From an uncultured Lachnospiraceae bacterium (lineage in GTDB: Bacteria; Bacillota; Clostridia; Lachnospirales; Lachnospiraceae), in NCBI GenBank assembly GCA_946631935.1, contig CAMPAP010000021.1, positions 1 through 13,423 on the forward strand: DNA of 13,423 nucleotides, written 5' to 3'. Position numbers and translations under genes: made by a program. Positions 1 to 7,001 of the stretch are shown here, one piece after another (position 1 is the stretch's first letter; each line of letters starts with the position of its first letter). The notes below the pieces were generated by a model, which was not told the origin of the DNA, did not search any database, and saw only the letters and a program-made list of their open reading frames with translations.

Positions 1-278
1 CAAGCTACGATCTTCTGGGGCTTATGAGCTTTCTTACCGCAGGAGAAGATGAGTGCCGTGCATGGACCATCAAGAAGGGAACCAAGGCTCCCCAGGCAGC
101 AGGTAAGATCCATACCGATTTCTAGCGCGGATTCATCAAGGCGGAAGTTATCAATTATCAGGATCTTCTTGATAACGGATCCATCGCTGCAGCGAAGGAA
201 AAGGGTATCGTCCGTGTTGAAGGAAAAGAGTATGTGGTTGAGGATGGCGATGTGATCCTTTTCAGGTTTAATGTATGA
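1..278 (+). pseudogene. ychF: YchF/OLA1-family ATPase, C-terminal part, interrupted by an in-frame TAG
   Basis: The frame starting at position 3 and ending with TGA at 276-278 encodes the C-terminal (TGS domain) end of a YchF-type P-loop ATPase. It shows the family signature AWTIKKGTKAPQAAGKIHTD, then RGFIKAEVINYQDL, and finishes with VEDGDVILFRFNV. YchF is a universally conserved ribosome-associated ATP-binding protein, but the nucleotide-binding domain lies outside the window. Between HTDF and RGF, where the family has Glu, codon 123-125 reads TAG. The amber splits the visible frame into 40 codons before and 50 codons after. A single G-to-T change from GAG would explain it, so this is either a sequencing or assembly error or a real nonsense mutation that removes about 50 residues of the TGS domain. 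The stop codon overlaps the lgt start (ATGA, 275-278), which implies an operon with translational coupling. Family assignment is firm; functional status is uncertain. Confidence 0.85.
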
Positions 279-1252
279 TGGATCTTAAAGATATCGCTTT
301 TCCGAATCTCGGAATATATCTTAAAAATGTACCCAGGAGCTTCAGCGTATTTGGCGTTGAGATCATGTTTTATGCCATATGTGTGGTACTCGGTATGATT
401 GCGGGCGGTCTTATCGCCGCACGTCTTGCACGTAAAGAAGGTTGGAAGACTGACTATATCTGGGACTATTACATCTATGGCATTTTTTTCGGAGTACTTG
501 GTGCACGTCTCTATTATGTTATCTTTTCATGGGATTATTATAAAGATGATCCTATCCAGATCTTAAATATCAGACAGGGCGGACTTGCCATTTACGGAGG
601 AGTCATTGCTTCATTCCTAAGTGTTTATGTCTATTGCAGGATAAGGAAAATTTCCCCCTTAAGGCTTCTTGATTATGGACTTCCCGGACTTATCCTCGGA
701 CAGGCCGTGGGAAGATGGGGGAATTTTTTTAACAGAGAGGTATTCGGCGAATATACCGATAATATATTTGCCATGAGACTCCCCATAGAGGCAGTAAGGG
801 CAAGGGATATCAGCGAAAGTATCGCCTCACACATCGGAGCGGGTGAGAACTTTATAAGCGTCCATCCAACTTTTCTCTATGAAAGTTTATGGAATCTGGG
901 AGTTTTGCTTCTGATAGTTCTGTTTATGAAGAAAAGACGCTTTTTCGGAGAGATCTCTTTCTGGTATCTTGCGGGATACGGTCTTGGACGTTTCTGGATA
1001 GAAGGCATCCGCACCGATACGCTTCTGATCCCGGGAACAAATCTTGCGGTATCCCGGGTTCTTGCACTGGTGATGTTTGTGGGAAGCATATTCGGAGATG
1101 TGATCTTAAGAATAATGATCTCTAAGGAAAAATTTTTAAGTATAGTGTACGATCCTTCAACCTGTGTACCCGAAAATTGTGTGCCTGAAAAGGAAGATTC
1201 CGGAAAAACGACCGAAGATGATCCGGGTTTGGCTGACAAAGATACAAAATAA
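275..1252 (+). CDS. lgt: Prolipoprotein diacylglyceryl transferase (Lgt)
   Basis: Lgt transfers the diacylglyceryl group of phosphatidylglycerol to the lipobox cysteine of prolipoproteins, the first step of lipoprotein maturation at the cytoplasmic membrane. The 325-residue product is polytopic, with several hydrophobic segments between about residues 20 and 275. It carries the Lgt signature GRWGNFFNREVFG from residue 146 and the GGLAIYGG loop (102-109). The second motif has Tyr where the E. coli enzyme has an important His; I recall this substitution as common in Clostridia. The last 45 or so residues form a charged tail rich in Glu, Asp and Lys, beyond the usual core. Two adjacent ATGs (275 and 278) are possible starts. 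The first overlaps the ychF stop and only a weak CAGG lies upstream, so translational coupling is likely. A terminator at 1322-1352 ends the unit. Confidence 0.95.
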   Translation: MMDLKDIAFPNLGIYLKNVPRSFSVFGVEIMFYAICVVLGMIAGGLIAARLARKEGWKTDYIWDYYIYGIFFGVLGARLYYVIFSWDYYKDDPIQILNIRQGGLAIYGGVIASFLSVYVYCRIRKISPLRLLDYGLPGLILGQAVGRWGNFFNREVFGEYTDNIFAMRLPIEAVRARDISESIASHIGAGENFISVHPTFLYESLWNLGVLLLIVLFMKKRRFFGEISFWYLAGYGLGRFWIEGIRTDTLLIPGTNLAVSRVLALVMFVGSIFGDVILRIMISKEKFLSIVYDPSTCVPENCVPEKEDSGKTTEDDPGLADKDTK

Positions 1253-1321
1253 GCCGTTTTTCACAGTTTATGTCACCTTATTGACTTAAAATCACCAAAT
1301 ATTGTGTTTTGTTTATTTTGA

Positions 1322-1352
1322 CCCCCGAAATTTAGTTTCGGGGGTTTTCTTT
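1322..1352 (+). terminator. Intrinsic terminator after lgt
   Basis: A perfect 9-bp stem pairs CCCCCGAAA (1322-1330) with TTTCGGGGG (1336-1344) around a TTTAG loop, followed by the T-rich tail TTTTCTTT. It lies about 70 bases after the lgt stop and separates the ychF-lgt unit from the division operon. The stretch between lgt and this hairpin (1253-1321) is AT-rich and shows no gene. Confidence 0.92.
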
Positions 1353-1397
1353 GTGCAATTTACCCCGAACAAATTATTAAAAAATTTCAAAAAATCC

Positions 1398-1426
1398 TTG
1401 CATTGTTCCCATTTTTTATGTATTAT
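1398..1426 (+). promoter_or_regulatory. Sigma-A-type promoter of the mraZ operon
   Basis: TTGCAT (1398-1403) and TATTAT (1421-1426) are separated by 17 bases and match the -35 and -10 consensus at 4/6 and 5/6. Transcription would start near 1433, giving a leader of about 120 bases before the mraZ ATG at 1552. The site lies just downstream of the lgt terminator and just upstream of the MraZ-box repeats, as expected for the cluster promoter. A reverse-oriented box copy (TCCCA, 1407-1411) sits inside the spacer. Confidence 0.7.
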
Positions 1427-1437
1427 TAACTTGTTCG

Positions 1438-1473
1438 TGGGAAAAAGTGGGATAAATACCCCATAAAGTGGGA
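1438..1473 (+). promoter_or_regulatory. MraZ-box repeats (autoregulatory operator)
   Basis: Three direct copies of TGGGA occur at 1438-1442, 1448-1452 and 1469-1473. The first two are separated by exactly 5 bases, the spacing described for E. coli MraZ sites (TGGGN with 5-nt spacers). The third is 21 bases after the second, about two helical turns, and the second and third share the longer core AAAGTGGGATA. Inverted relatives occur as CCCCA (1459-1463) between boxes two and three and TCCCA (1407-1411) in the promoter spacer. The position immediately downstream of the predicted start site and upstream of mraZ suggests autorepression. The repeats are seen directly; MraZ binding is inferred from family knowledge. 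Confidence 0.75.
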
Positions 1474-1495
1474 TATTTATCGGTTTTGTTTTTTC
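1451..1495 (+). terminator. Putative leader hairpin plus T tract (attenuator-like) upstream of mraZ
   Basis: GATAAATA (1451-1458) pairs perfectly with TATTTATC (1474-1481). CCC (1459-1461) continues the stem with GGG (1470-1472) after one bulged A (1473), leaving an 8-nt loop. Two bases later follows TTTTGTTTTTTC (1484-1495). This is the form of an intrinsic terminator, yet it lies between the predicted promoter and the mraZ start codon and overlaps MraZ boxes two and three. It may be a leader attenuator, or an operator dyad that folds only on paper. The stem is AT-rich, so its strength is uncertain. Confidence 0.5.
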
Positions 1496-1551
1496 AAAAA
1501 GAAATGCCCAAAACCCGCGAAAATACGCCGTTTGAGGGGAAGGGAGAAGAA

Positions 1552-1992
1552 ATGACCGGTCTTATAGGCGAATACAATCACACAATAGACGCCAAGGGCC
1601 GCATGTCAGTTCCTTCAAAATTCCGAAACGTTTTAGGCGATTCATTTGTTATCTCAAAGGGTCTGGACGGATGTCTTGTCATCTATACCGATGAAGAATG
1701 GGAAGAGTTTTCCCAAAAGTTAAAGGAACTTCCGAGTATGGATCAGGCATCGAGAAATCTTAAGAGATTCTTCGGATCCGGAGCTTCAAGGGTGGAGATA
1801 GATGCCCACGGAAGAGTGCTCCTGCCGGCAGCGCTTATAGCACACGCGCAGTTGGAGAAAGAGGTCACAATAGTAGGTACGGCAGACGGAAGAGCTGAAG
1901 TCTGGAACAGTGCAAAGTGGAAAGAGATAAACGGTGATGTAAGTCCCGAAGATGCAGCACAGAGCCTCTTTGAAAGAGGGATCAACATATAA
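1552..1992 (+). CDS. mraZ: Transcriptional regulator MraZ
   Basis: MraZ is a ring-forming DNA-binding protein of the AbrB-like swapped-hairpin fold that represses the dcw cluster it heads. The product has two copies of the domain, each with the DxxxR motif: DAKGR at residues 13-17 and DAHGR at 84-88. The N-terminus is the canonical MTGLIGEYNHTIDAKGR. Its 146 residues are close to the usual length of about 143. I chose ATG 1552 because it is preceded by AAGGGAG at good spacing and matches the family's N-terminus; the longer open frame from GTG 1468 would start inside the operator repeats and add 28 non-homologous residues. It is followed after 3 bases by rsmH, the standard order. Candidate binding sites for its own product lie at 1438-1473. 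Confidence 0.96.
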   Translation: MTGLIGEYNHTIDAKGRMSVPSKFRNVLGDSFVISKGLDGCLVIYTDEEWEEFSQKLKELPSMDQASRNLKRFFGSGASRVEIDAHGRVLLPAALIAHAQLEKEVTIVGTADGRAEVWNSAKWKEINGDVSPEDAAQSLFERGINI

Positions 1993-1995
1993 GAT

Positions 1996-2928
1996 ATGGA
2001 ATTTGCACACACCTCCGTACTTCTTACGGAAACAATCGAGTTCATGATGGTCCGCCCCGACGGGATATACTTAGACGGGACACTCGGCGGAGCGGGCCAC
2101 TCCTCCTGTATAGCATCCAAATTGACAAATGGTCATCTGTACGGAACAGATCAGGATGAGGATGCGATAGAAACCGCAAAAAAACGGTTAGAACCATTTA
2201 ATGACAATGTGACAATCATAAGAGACAACTACCGGAATGCGGTGGGGATACTAAAAAGTATGGGAGTCACAGGCCTCGACGGAATACTGCTTGATCTTGG
2301 CGTAAGCTCATGGCAGTTCGATAACGGGGAAAGAGGTTTTTCTTACAACTATGACGCTCCTCTTGATATGAGGATGGATACCAGAAAAGATCTGACCGCA
2401 TCGGTGATAGTAAATGAATATCCCGAGGAGGAGATAAGAAGGATCCTTAAAGATTACGGCGAAGAAAAATTCGCATCCAGGATAGCTTCAAATATTGTAA
2501 GAACCAGAGGACGCGGTAAGATTGAAACCACTTTTGAGCTCAATGACATCATAAAAGATTCGATACCGGCGAAGTTCAGAAGCGGAGGACATCCTTCAAG
2601 ACAGACATTTCAGGCACTCAGGATCGCATGTAACGAAGAGCTTGATGTACTCGAGGGATCACTTGATGAAATGACGGATTTTCTTAATCCCGGCGGAAGG
2701 CTTTGCATCATAACATTCCATTCGCTGGAGGACAGGATAGTCAAGAATGCATTTAAGAGATTTGAAAATCCCTGCACATGTCCTCCCGGCTTTCCGAAAT
2801 GTGTATGCGGGAAGGTCCCGAAGGGAAAAATAATAACAAAAAAGCCTGTTGTCGCAGGGGAAGAAGAAGTAGAAAGAAATCCAAGATCCAGAAGCGCCAA
2901 GCTCAGGGTATTTGAAAAAACAAAATGA
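1996..2928 (+). CDS. rsmH: 16S rRNA (cytosine(1402)-N(4))-methyltransferase RsmH
   Basis: RsmH (formerly MraW) methylates N4 of C1402 in the 16S rRNA decoding centre using S-adenosylmethionine. The 310-residue protein opens with FAHTSVLLTETIEF and has the SAM-binding loop DGTLGGAGHS at residues 27-36. It continues with LDGILLDLGVSSWQFD, the helical insert with GFSYNYDAPLDMRMD, the conserved HPSRQTFQALRIACNEEL and the ITFHSLEDRIVK strand, followed by the usual Cys-containing CTCPPGFPKCVCG segment. Length and motifs are complete. It begins 3 bases after the mraZ stop with only a distant AGAGGG upstream, so translation is probably coupled to mraZ. Confidence 0.97.
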   Translation: MEFAHTSVLLTETIEFMMVRPDGIYLDGTLGGAGHSSCIASKLTNGHLYGTDQDEDAIETAKKRLEPFNDNVTIIRDNYRNAVGILKSMGVTGLDGILLDLGVSSWQFDNGERGFSYNYDAPLDMRMDTRKDLTASVIVNEYPEEEIRRILKDYGEEKFASRIASNIVRTRGRGKIETTFELNDIIKDSIPAKFRSGGHPSRQTFQALRIACNEELDVLEGSLDEMTDFLNPGGRLCIITFHSLEDRIVKNAFKRFENPCTCPPGFPKCVCGKVPKGKIITKKPVVAGEEEVERNPRSRSAKLRVFEKTK

Positions 2929-2971
2929 CTCTTTGAAGAACGGAAGCTTCAAAAAAGAGGGGAGAAACAAG

Positions 2972-3415
2972 ATGGAACTGAGAACTTCATATTCAGATTT
3001 TGTACAGGGGAATACAGTAAGAAAGGAAGCGCCCGAAAGGCCTTATGTTTATCCTGAAAGGCATAAAAAGGCTCGCAGAAAGAAAGTTCAGATAAGAACC
3101 CTTTCTCTTTCTTCGTTTATTGCTTTCAGTCTTGCTTTTGCTTCATTTATTCTCCTTGCATATATGATGGTTTCCTACGTCACTCTCAGAAGCCGTCTTG
3201 GTGAGATGAGTGGCAGCGTTACTTCGAAAAGATCACAGCTTAGCACGATGGAATCCAGAAACGATGCGGAGTATAATCGTATCATGGCAAGTGTAGATCT
3301 TAATACTGTAGAGGCCATTGCAAGAGGAGAGCTTGGCATGACATACGCGGATGAAGGACAGATTGTTTTTTATTCCGGTGAAGCCGGCGACTATATGAGA
3401 AGATACGGAAACTGA
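2972..3415 (+). CDS. ftsL: Cell division protein FtsL
   Basis: This is a small bitopic protein of 147 residues. A basic cytoplasmic N-terminus (with RHKKARRKKVQ) is followed by one membrane segment at roughly residues 48-70 (SFIAFSLAFASFILLAYMMV) and an extracytoplasmic region of low hydrophobicity with coiled-coil character. FtsL forms a complex with DivIB/FtsQ and DivIC/FtsB that activates FtsW-PBP. Sequence conservation of the family is poor, so the call relies mainly on topology, size and position between rsmH and the division PBP. I chose ATG 2972, which has AGGGGAG at 2958-2964 with a 7-base spacer. An open frame from ATG 2912 would overlap rsmH and lacks a good ribosome binding site. 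Confidence 0.88.
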   Translation: MELRTSYSDFVQGNTVRKEAPERPYVYPERHKKARRKKVQIRTLSLSSFIAFSLAFASFILLAYMMVSYVTLRSRLGEMSGSVTSKRSQLSTMESRNDAEYNRIMASVDLNTVEAIARGELGMTYADEGQIVFYSGEAGDYMRRYGN

Positions 3416-3419
3416 TCTG

Positions 3420-5753
3420 ATGGCAAAGATAAGACGAAAGGTTAAGAAAAATAAAAAAGAAAAGGAAGTAAAGGGTACATATTCCGCAAGGCAGACAAGA
3501 GTTTTGAAGCTGGGCATGCTTTTCGGAATGCTCCTGATAATGCTTGTCGCACTTAGCATAAGGCTCATCAAGATCGTAAAAGATCACGGAGAAGACTACA
3601 GGAGAATTGTACTTTCCAACCAAAGATATGACTCGATGATAATCCCCTTCAAAAGAGGGGATATCGTTGACTGTAAGGGTACGATGCTTGCCACCAGTGA
3701 AAAGGTTTACAATCTTATCGTTGACCCTTCGGTAATGACTACATATGACGATAACAGATATCTTGAGCCTACTTTGAACGCACTGGGACAGTGCTTTCCG
3801 GATTTGGATATAAATGAGCTGAGGTCTTATGTACTTAACAATTCCACCAGCCACTACAGAGTGCTTAAAAAGAGACTTTCCTACGGTGAGATAAGTGAAT
3901 TTTTAAACATCCGGGAAAGTAATTCTTATGTCAGGGGCGTTACCTTTGAAGAAGAATATAAGAGGATCTATCCTCTCGGAAACAGAGCTTCGACAATCCT
4001 CGGATATACAACCGGAAATACTAATTCAGGCGGAATGTACGGTCTTGAAGAGTATTATGAATCCGTTCTTACCGGAACCAGCGGAAGAGAATACGGATAC
4101 CAGAATGAAGACGCTACGCTGGAAAGAACCATAAAGCCCGCTGTTGACGGCTATACCATTCACACAACCATAGACGCCACCATACAGGGCATTGTCGAAG
4201 ACAAGCTGAGCGAATTCAACGAAACATATAAGAATAATTACAGACAGGGTAACGGCGCCGAGAATCTCGGGTGCATCATCATGGATATTGATTCGGGCGA
4301 GATACTTGCAATGTCCGATTTTCCCACATATGATCCGGCCGATTATATGAGTACCGATCCTTTGATCGGATGTAATTATTATGAAGCCATAACAAATGCC
4401 GGCGGTTATATAGAATATAAAAAGACTACGGATACCATCACACAGGAAATGATCGATGAGATGACTCCCGATCAGATCAATGTCAATCTTTATAACCTCT
4501 GGAAAAATCAGTGTATAAGCTATACATATGAACCGGGCTCAACTGCCAAGCCTTTCACTGTAGCGGCTGCCCTTGACTGCGGAGTTATTACGGGAAATGA
4601 AGTCTATACATGTAACGGTGCGCTTCAGGTTTCCGATTATAACATTAAATGCCATACATATGATTCCGGCGGAGACGGAGTTGTTTCCGTACAGGATTCC
4701 ATCGCGTGGAGCTGCAATGTTGCTCTCATGAAGATCGCGCAGTCTCTCGGAACTCAGAATATGTGTAAGTACCAGAGAGTGTTCAATCTCGGACTCAAGA
4801 CAAATATCGATCTTGCAGGGGAGGCACGAACAGATACTCTTGTTTATAATTCGTCATCAATGCGTGCGGTGGACCTTGCCACAAACTCATTCGGCCAGAA
4901 CTTTAACGCAACCATGATACAGATGATAACCGGATATTGTTCTCTTATTAACGGCGGTTATTATTATGAACCCCATATCGTAAAGCAGATCACTGATTCT
5001 TCCGGAGCTGTCATCGAGAACATAGAACCCAGGGTTTTAAAGCAGACAGTGTCCGAATCTGTTTCGGAAAAGATCAGACAGTACTGCAGAGCAACGGTTA
5101 TGGAAGAAGGCGGTTCAAGACGAAGCGGTAAAAATGCAAGACCCTTCGGATATGCCATCGGAGGAAAAACCGGAACCGCACAGACCATTCCCCGTGAGAC
5201 CGGACAGATCGTTATTTCCTTCATGGGCTTTGCACCTGCAGATGATCCTCAGATAGCAATATATGTTGTCATAGACAGACCCAATTTTGCAAAGCAGGAT
5301 AATGTTAAATATGCATGTCTCCTTTGCAGGGATATTCTTCAGGAAGTCCTTCCTTATATGGGAATATACATGACAGAGCCTCTTTCCGACGAAGAGATAA
5401 AATATCTCGAGGAAAAGCAGCTTGAAAATACACTGAAGTACTCACAGACAAATGCCGATCAGGATGCTGACAGTTCCGAAGAAGATCCTTATGAAGAGGT
5501 TGAAGTTAAGGAGATAACGGACTCTACAGGTGAGACCGCAAATGTTTATCCGAGGTGGATGACATACCCGATAGATCCCGGTACCGGATACAGAGTAGGT
5601 CCGGACGGAAAACAGTATGATCCGGATACGGGAGAACTTGCCACTGAAAGTTCAAACATACTCGATGACAGTATTCCCGTTAACGAGAATCTTGATTCAC
5701 AAACGGAGACTGCCACAGATACACAAACCACGGGAAAGCCGACTGAGAACTGA
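3420..5753 (+). CDS. ftsI: Division-specific class B penicillin-binding protein (FtsI/PBP2-type peptidoglycan D,D-transpeptidase)
   Basis: This 777-residue transpeptidase cross-links septal peptidoglycan together with FtsW. It has a very basic N-terminus, one membrane anchor (about residues 31-50), a dimerisation/pedestal domain, then the penicillin-binding domain with all three active-site motifs: STAK (nucleophile S374, K377), SCN (431-433) and KTG (583-585, in GGKTGTAQ). No PASTA domain follows, which argues against the PASTA-bearing SpoVD/PBP2X form. Instead there is a long acidic tail from about residue 655, rich in Glu, Asp, Thr and Ser, with the Gly/Pro/Asp-rich stretch DPGTGYRVGPDGKQYDPDTG. 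The start lies 4 bases after ftsL without a strong ribosome binding site, suggesting coupled translation. The symbol could equally be pbpB. Confidence 0.95.
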   Translation: MAKIRRKVKKNKKEKEVKGTYSARQTRVLKLGMLFGMLLIMLVALSIRLIKIVKDHGEDYRRIVLSNQRYDSMIIPFKRGDIVDCKGTMLATSEKVYNLIVDPSVMTTYDDNRYLEPTLNALGQCFPDLDINELRSYVLNNSTSHYRVLKKRLSYGEISEFLNIRESNSYVRGVTFEEEYKRIYPLGNRASTILGYTTGNTNSGGMYGLEEYYESVLTGTSGREYGYQNEDATLERTIKPAVDGYTIHTTIDATIQGIVEDKLSEFNETYKNNYRQGNGAENLGCIIMDIDSGEILAMSDFPTYDPADYMSTDPLIGCNYYEAITNAGGYIEYKKTTDTITQEMIDEMTPDQINVNLYNLWKNQCISYTYEPGSTAKPFTVAAALDCGVITGNEVYTCNGALQVSDYNIKCHTYDSGGDGVVSVQDSIAWSCNVALMKIAQSLGTQNMCKYQRVFNLGLKTNIDLAGEARTDTLVYNSSSMRAVDLATNSFGQNFNATMIQMITGYCSLINGGYYYEPHIVKQITDSSGAVIENIEPRVLKQTVSESVSEKIRQYCRATVMEEGGSRRSGKNARPFGYAIGGKTGTAQTIPRETGQIVISFMGFAPADDPQIAIYVVIDRPNFAKQDNVKYACLLCRDILQEVLPYMGIYMTEPLSDEEIKYLEEKQLENTLKYSQTNADQDADSSEEDPYEEVEVKEITDSTGETANVYPRWMTYPIDPGTGYRVGPDGKQYDPDTGELATESSNILDDSIPVNENLDSQTETATDTQTTGKPTEN

Positions 5754-5762
5754 TAATAAAAG

Positions 5763-7001
5763 ATGTCAAATGATAAAGCCGCAAAATCGAATAGAAAAGA
5801 TCACGATATCTTAAGAGGAAACTTTGGGAATTATAACGATCATCCCATAAGCCTGGGACGTTTCCTTGAGACCAGCGTTGATATGAATCTTTTGCTTATT
5901 GTTCTTTTCCTGATAGGCTTTGGTCTTCTTATGGTCTATTCTGCTTCTTCCTATGTTGCCATGAGAGACTGGGGTAGCAGTGCATACTTTTTCAAAAAAC
6001 AGGTCACATCGGATCTTCTTGGAATTGTTGCAATGGTTTTTGCAACCTTCATTCCCTTGAAAAAACTTGAAGGCTTCAGATTCTGGTTTTTTGGTATCGC
6101 TGTTGCCGTTATCTTCCTTGTATATCCTTTCGGAATTGAATCCCACGGTGCAAGAAGATGGATACAGGTTCCCGTTATCGGAGGAAGCCTTCAGCCTGCG
6201 GAGATCACAAAGCTTTTCATGATCCTTTATCTTGCTGCCATGATCAATACCATGGGTAACAGTGTGATCACCTCATGGCTTGGATTTGCCATATGCGTGG
6301 GATCATCCGCATTTGTATCTGTGCTTATATATGGTATAACTGATAACTTAAGCTCTGCGCTTATAGTATTTCTTATTGCATACGTAATGTGTTTTGTCGC
6401 ATCTGCGGATTATAAAAAATACATTTTACTTGCTCTTTTCGGACTGGGAATAGCGGGTGCTGTGGTGGCTTATGTTGCATCCAATGATACCGCATCCGAA
6501 GGTTCCTTCAGGCTTACAAGAGTATCTGCATGGATACATCCCGAAAATTCAACGGAGACATCGGCCCACCAGATGCTTCAGGGACTATATGCAATAGGTA
6601 ACGGCGGATGGTTCGGCAAAGGACTTGGCCAGAGTGCACAGAAGATCTCTGTCTTGCCTGAGCCTCATAACGATATGATATTTGCGGTAATATGTGAGGA
6701 ACTTGGAATTGTAGGTGCTATAGCGCTTATGATCATGTTCGCACTGATGATCTACAGAATGTTCCTTATCGCAAGAAATACAAAAGACAGATTTTCATTT
6801 CTTATCGTATGCGGTGTAATGGCGCACTTCGCAATCCAGATCATCTTAAATATCGCCGTTGTTACAGGTTCTATTCCAAATACGGGAGTATCCCTTCCCT
6901 TCATCAGTTACGGCGGTTCATCGGCTCTTTTCCTTCTTGTCGAGGTTGGACTTGTTCTTAATGTAGATAGGAGAAACAGGGCGGAAAGAGGTAATTCATG
7001 A
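5763..7001 (+). CDS. ftsW: Peptidoglycan glycosyltransferase FtsW (SEDS family)
   Basis: FtsW polymerises lipid II into septal glycan strands in partnership with the class B PBP encoded just upstream. The 412-residue protein has a hydrophilic N-terminal tail of about 40 residues and around ten hydrophobic segments. SEDS landmarks are present: LLMVYSASS at the first membrane segment, GARRWIQ (from residue 129) with LQPAEITK, PEPHNDMIFAVICEELG (from 299, with the acidic residue of the extracellular loop that is essential in this family) and ISYGGSSALF near the C-terminus. FtsW rather than RodA or SpoVE is chosen because of its position between the division PBP and ftsQ. SpoVE is a close paralogue and cannot be excluded by sequence alone. 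Its stop overlaps the ftsQ start (ATGA, 6998-7001). Confidence 0.93.
   Translation: MSNDKAAKSNRKDHDILRGNFGNYNDHPISLGRFLETSVDMNLLLIVLFLIGFGLLMVYSASSYVAMRDWGSSAYFFKKQVTSDLLGIVAMVFATFIPLKKLEGFRFWFFGIAVAVIFLVYPFGIESHGARRWIQVPVIGGSLQPAEITKLFMILYLAAMINTMGNSVITSWLGFAICVGSSAFVSVLIYGITDNLSSALIVFLIAYVMCFVASADYKKYILLALFGLGIAGAVVAYVASNDTASEGSFRLTRVSAWIHPENSTETSAHQMLQGLYAIGNGGWFGKGLGQSAQKISVLPEPHNDMIFAVICEELGIVGAIALMIMFALMIYRMFLIARNTKDRFSFLIVCGVMAHFAIQIILNIAVVTGSIPNTGVSLPFISYGGSSALFLLVEVGLVLNVDRRNRAERGNS

Noticed and set aside
120..128. TAG in ychF as a recoded sense codon (genetic-code change, pyrrolysine)
   Set aside because: trmO ends naturally at TAG with the family's normal C-terminus, no other gene in the window has internal TAG, and the position needs a plain Glu. 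A point mutation or sequence error is simpler.
1281..1310. TTGACT after lgt as a promoter -35
   Set aside because: No acceptable -10 lies at 16-18 bases, and the lgt terminator immediately downstream would stop the transcript.
1468..1551. GTG-initiated 28-residue N-terminal extension of mraZ
   Set aside because: It starts inside the operator repeats and hairpin, has no ribosome binding site, and the family's N-terminus matches ATG 1552, which has AAGGGAG upstream.
2912..2971. Upstream ATG for ftsL overlapping rsmH
   Set aside because: No good ribosome binding site precedes it; ATG 2972 has AGGGGAG at 7-base spacing.
3300..3854. Minus-strand open frame of 184 codons across the ftsL/PBP junction
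   Set aside because: It overlaps two well-supported genes and shows no protein-like features or ribosome binding site.
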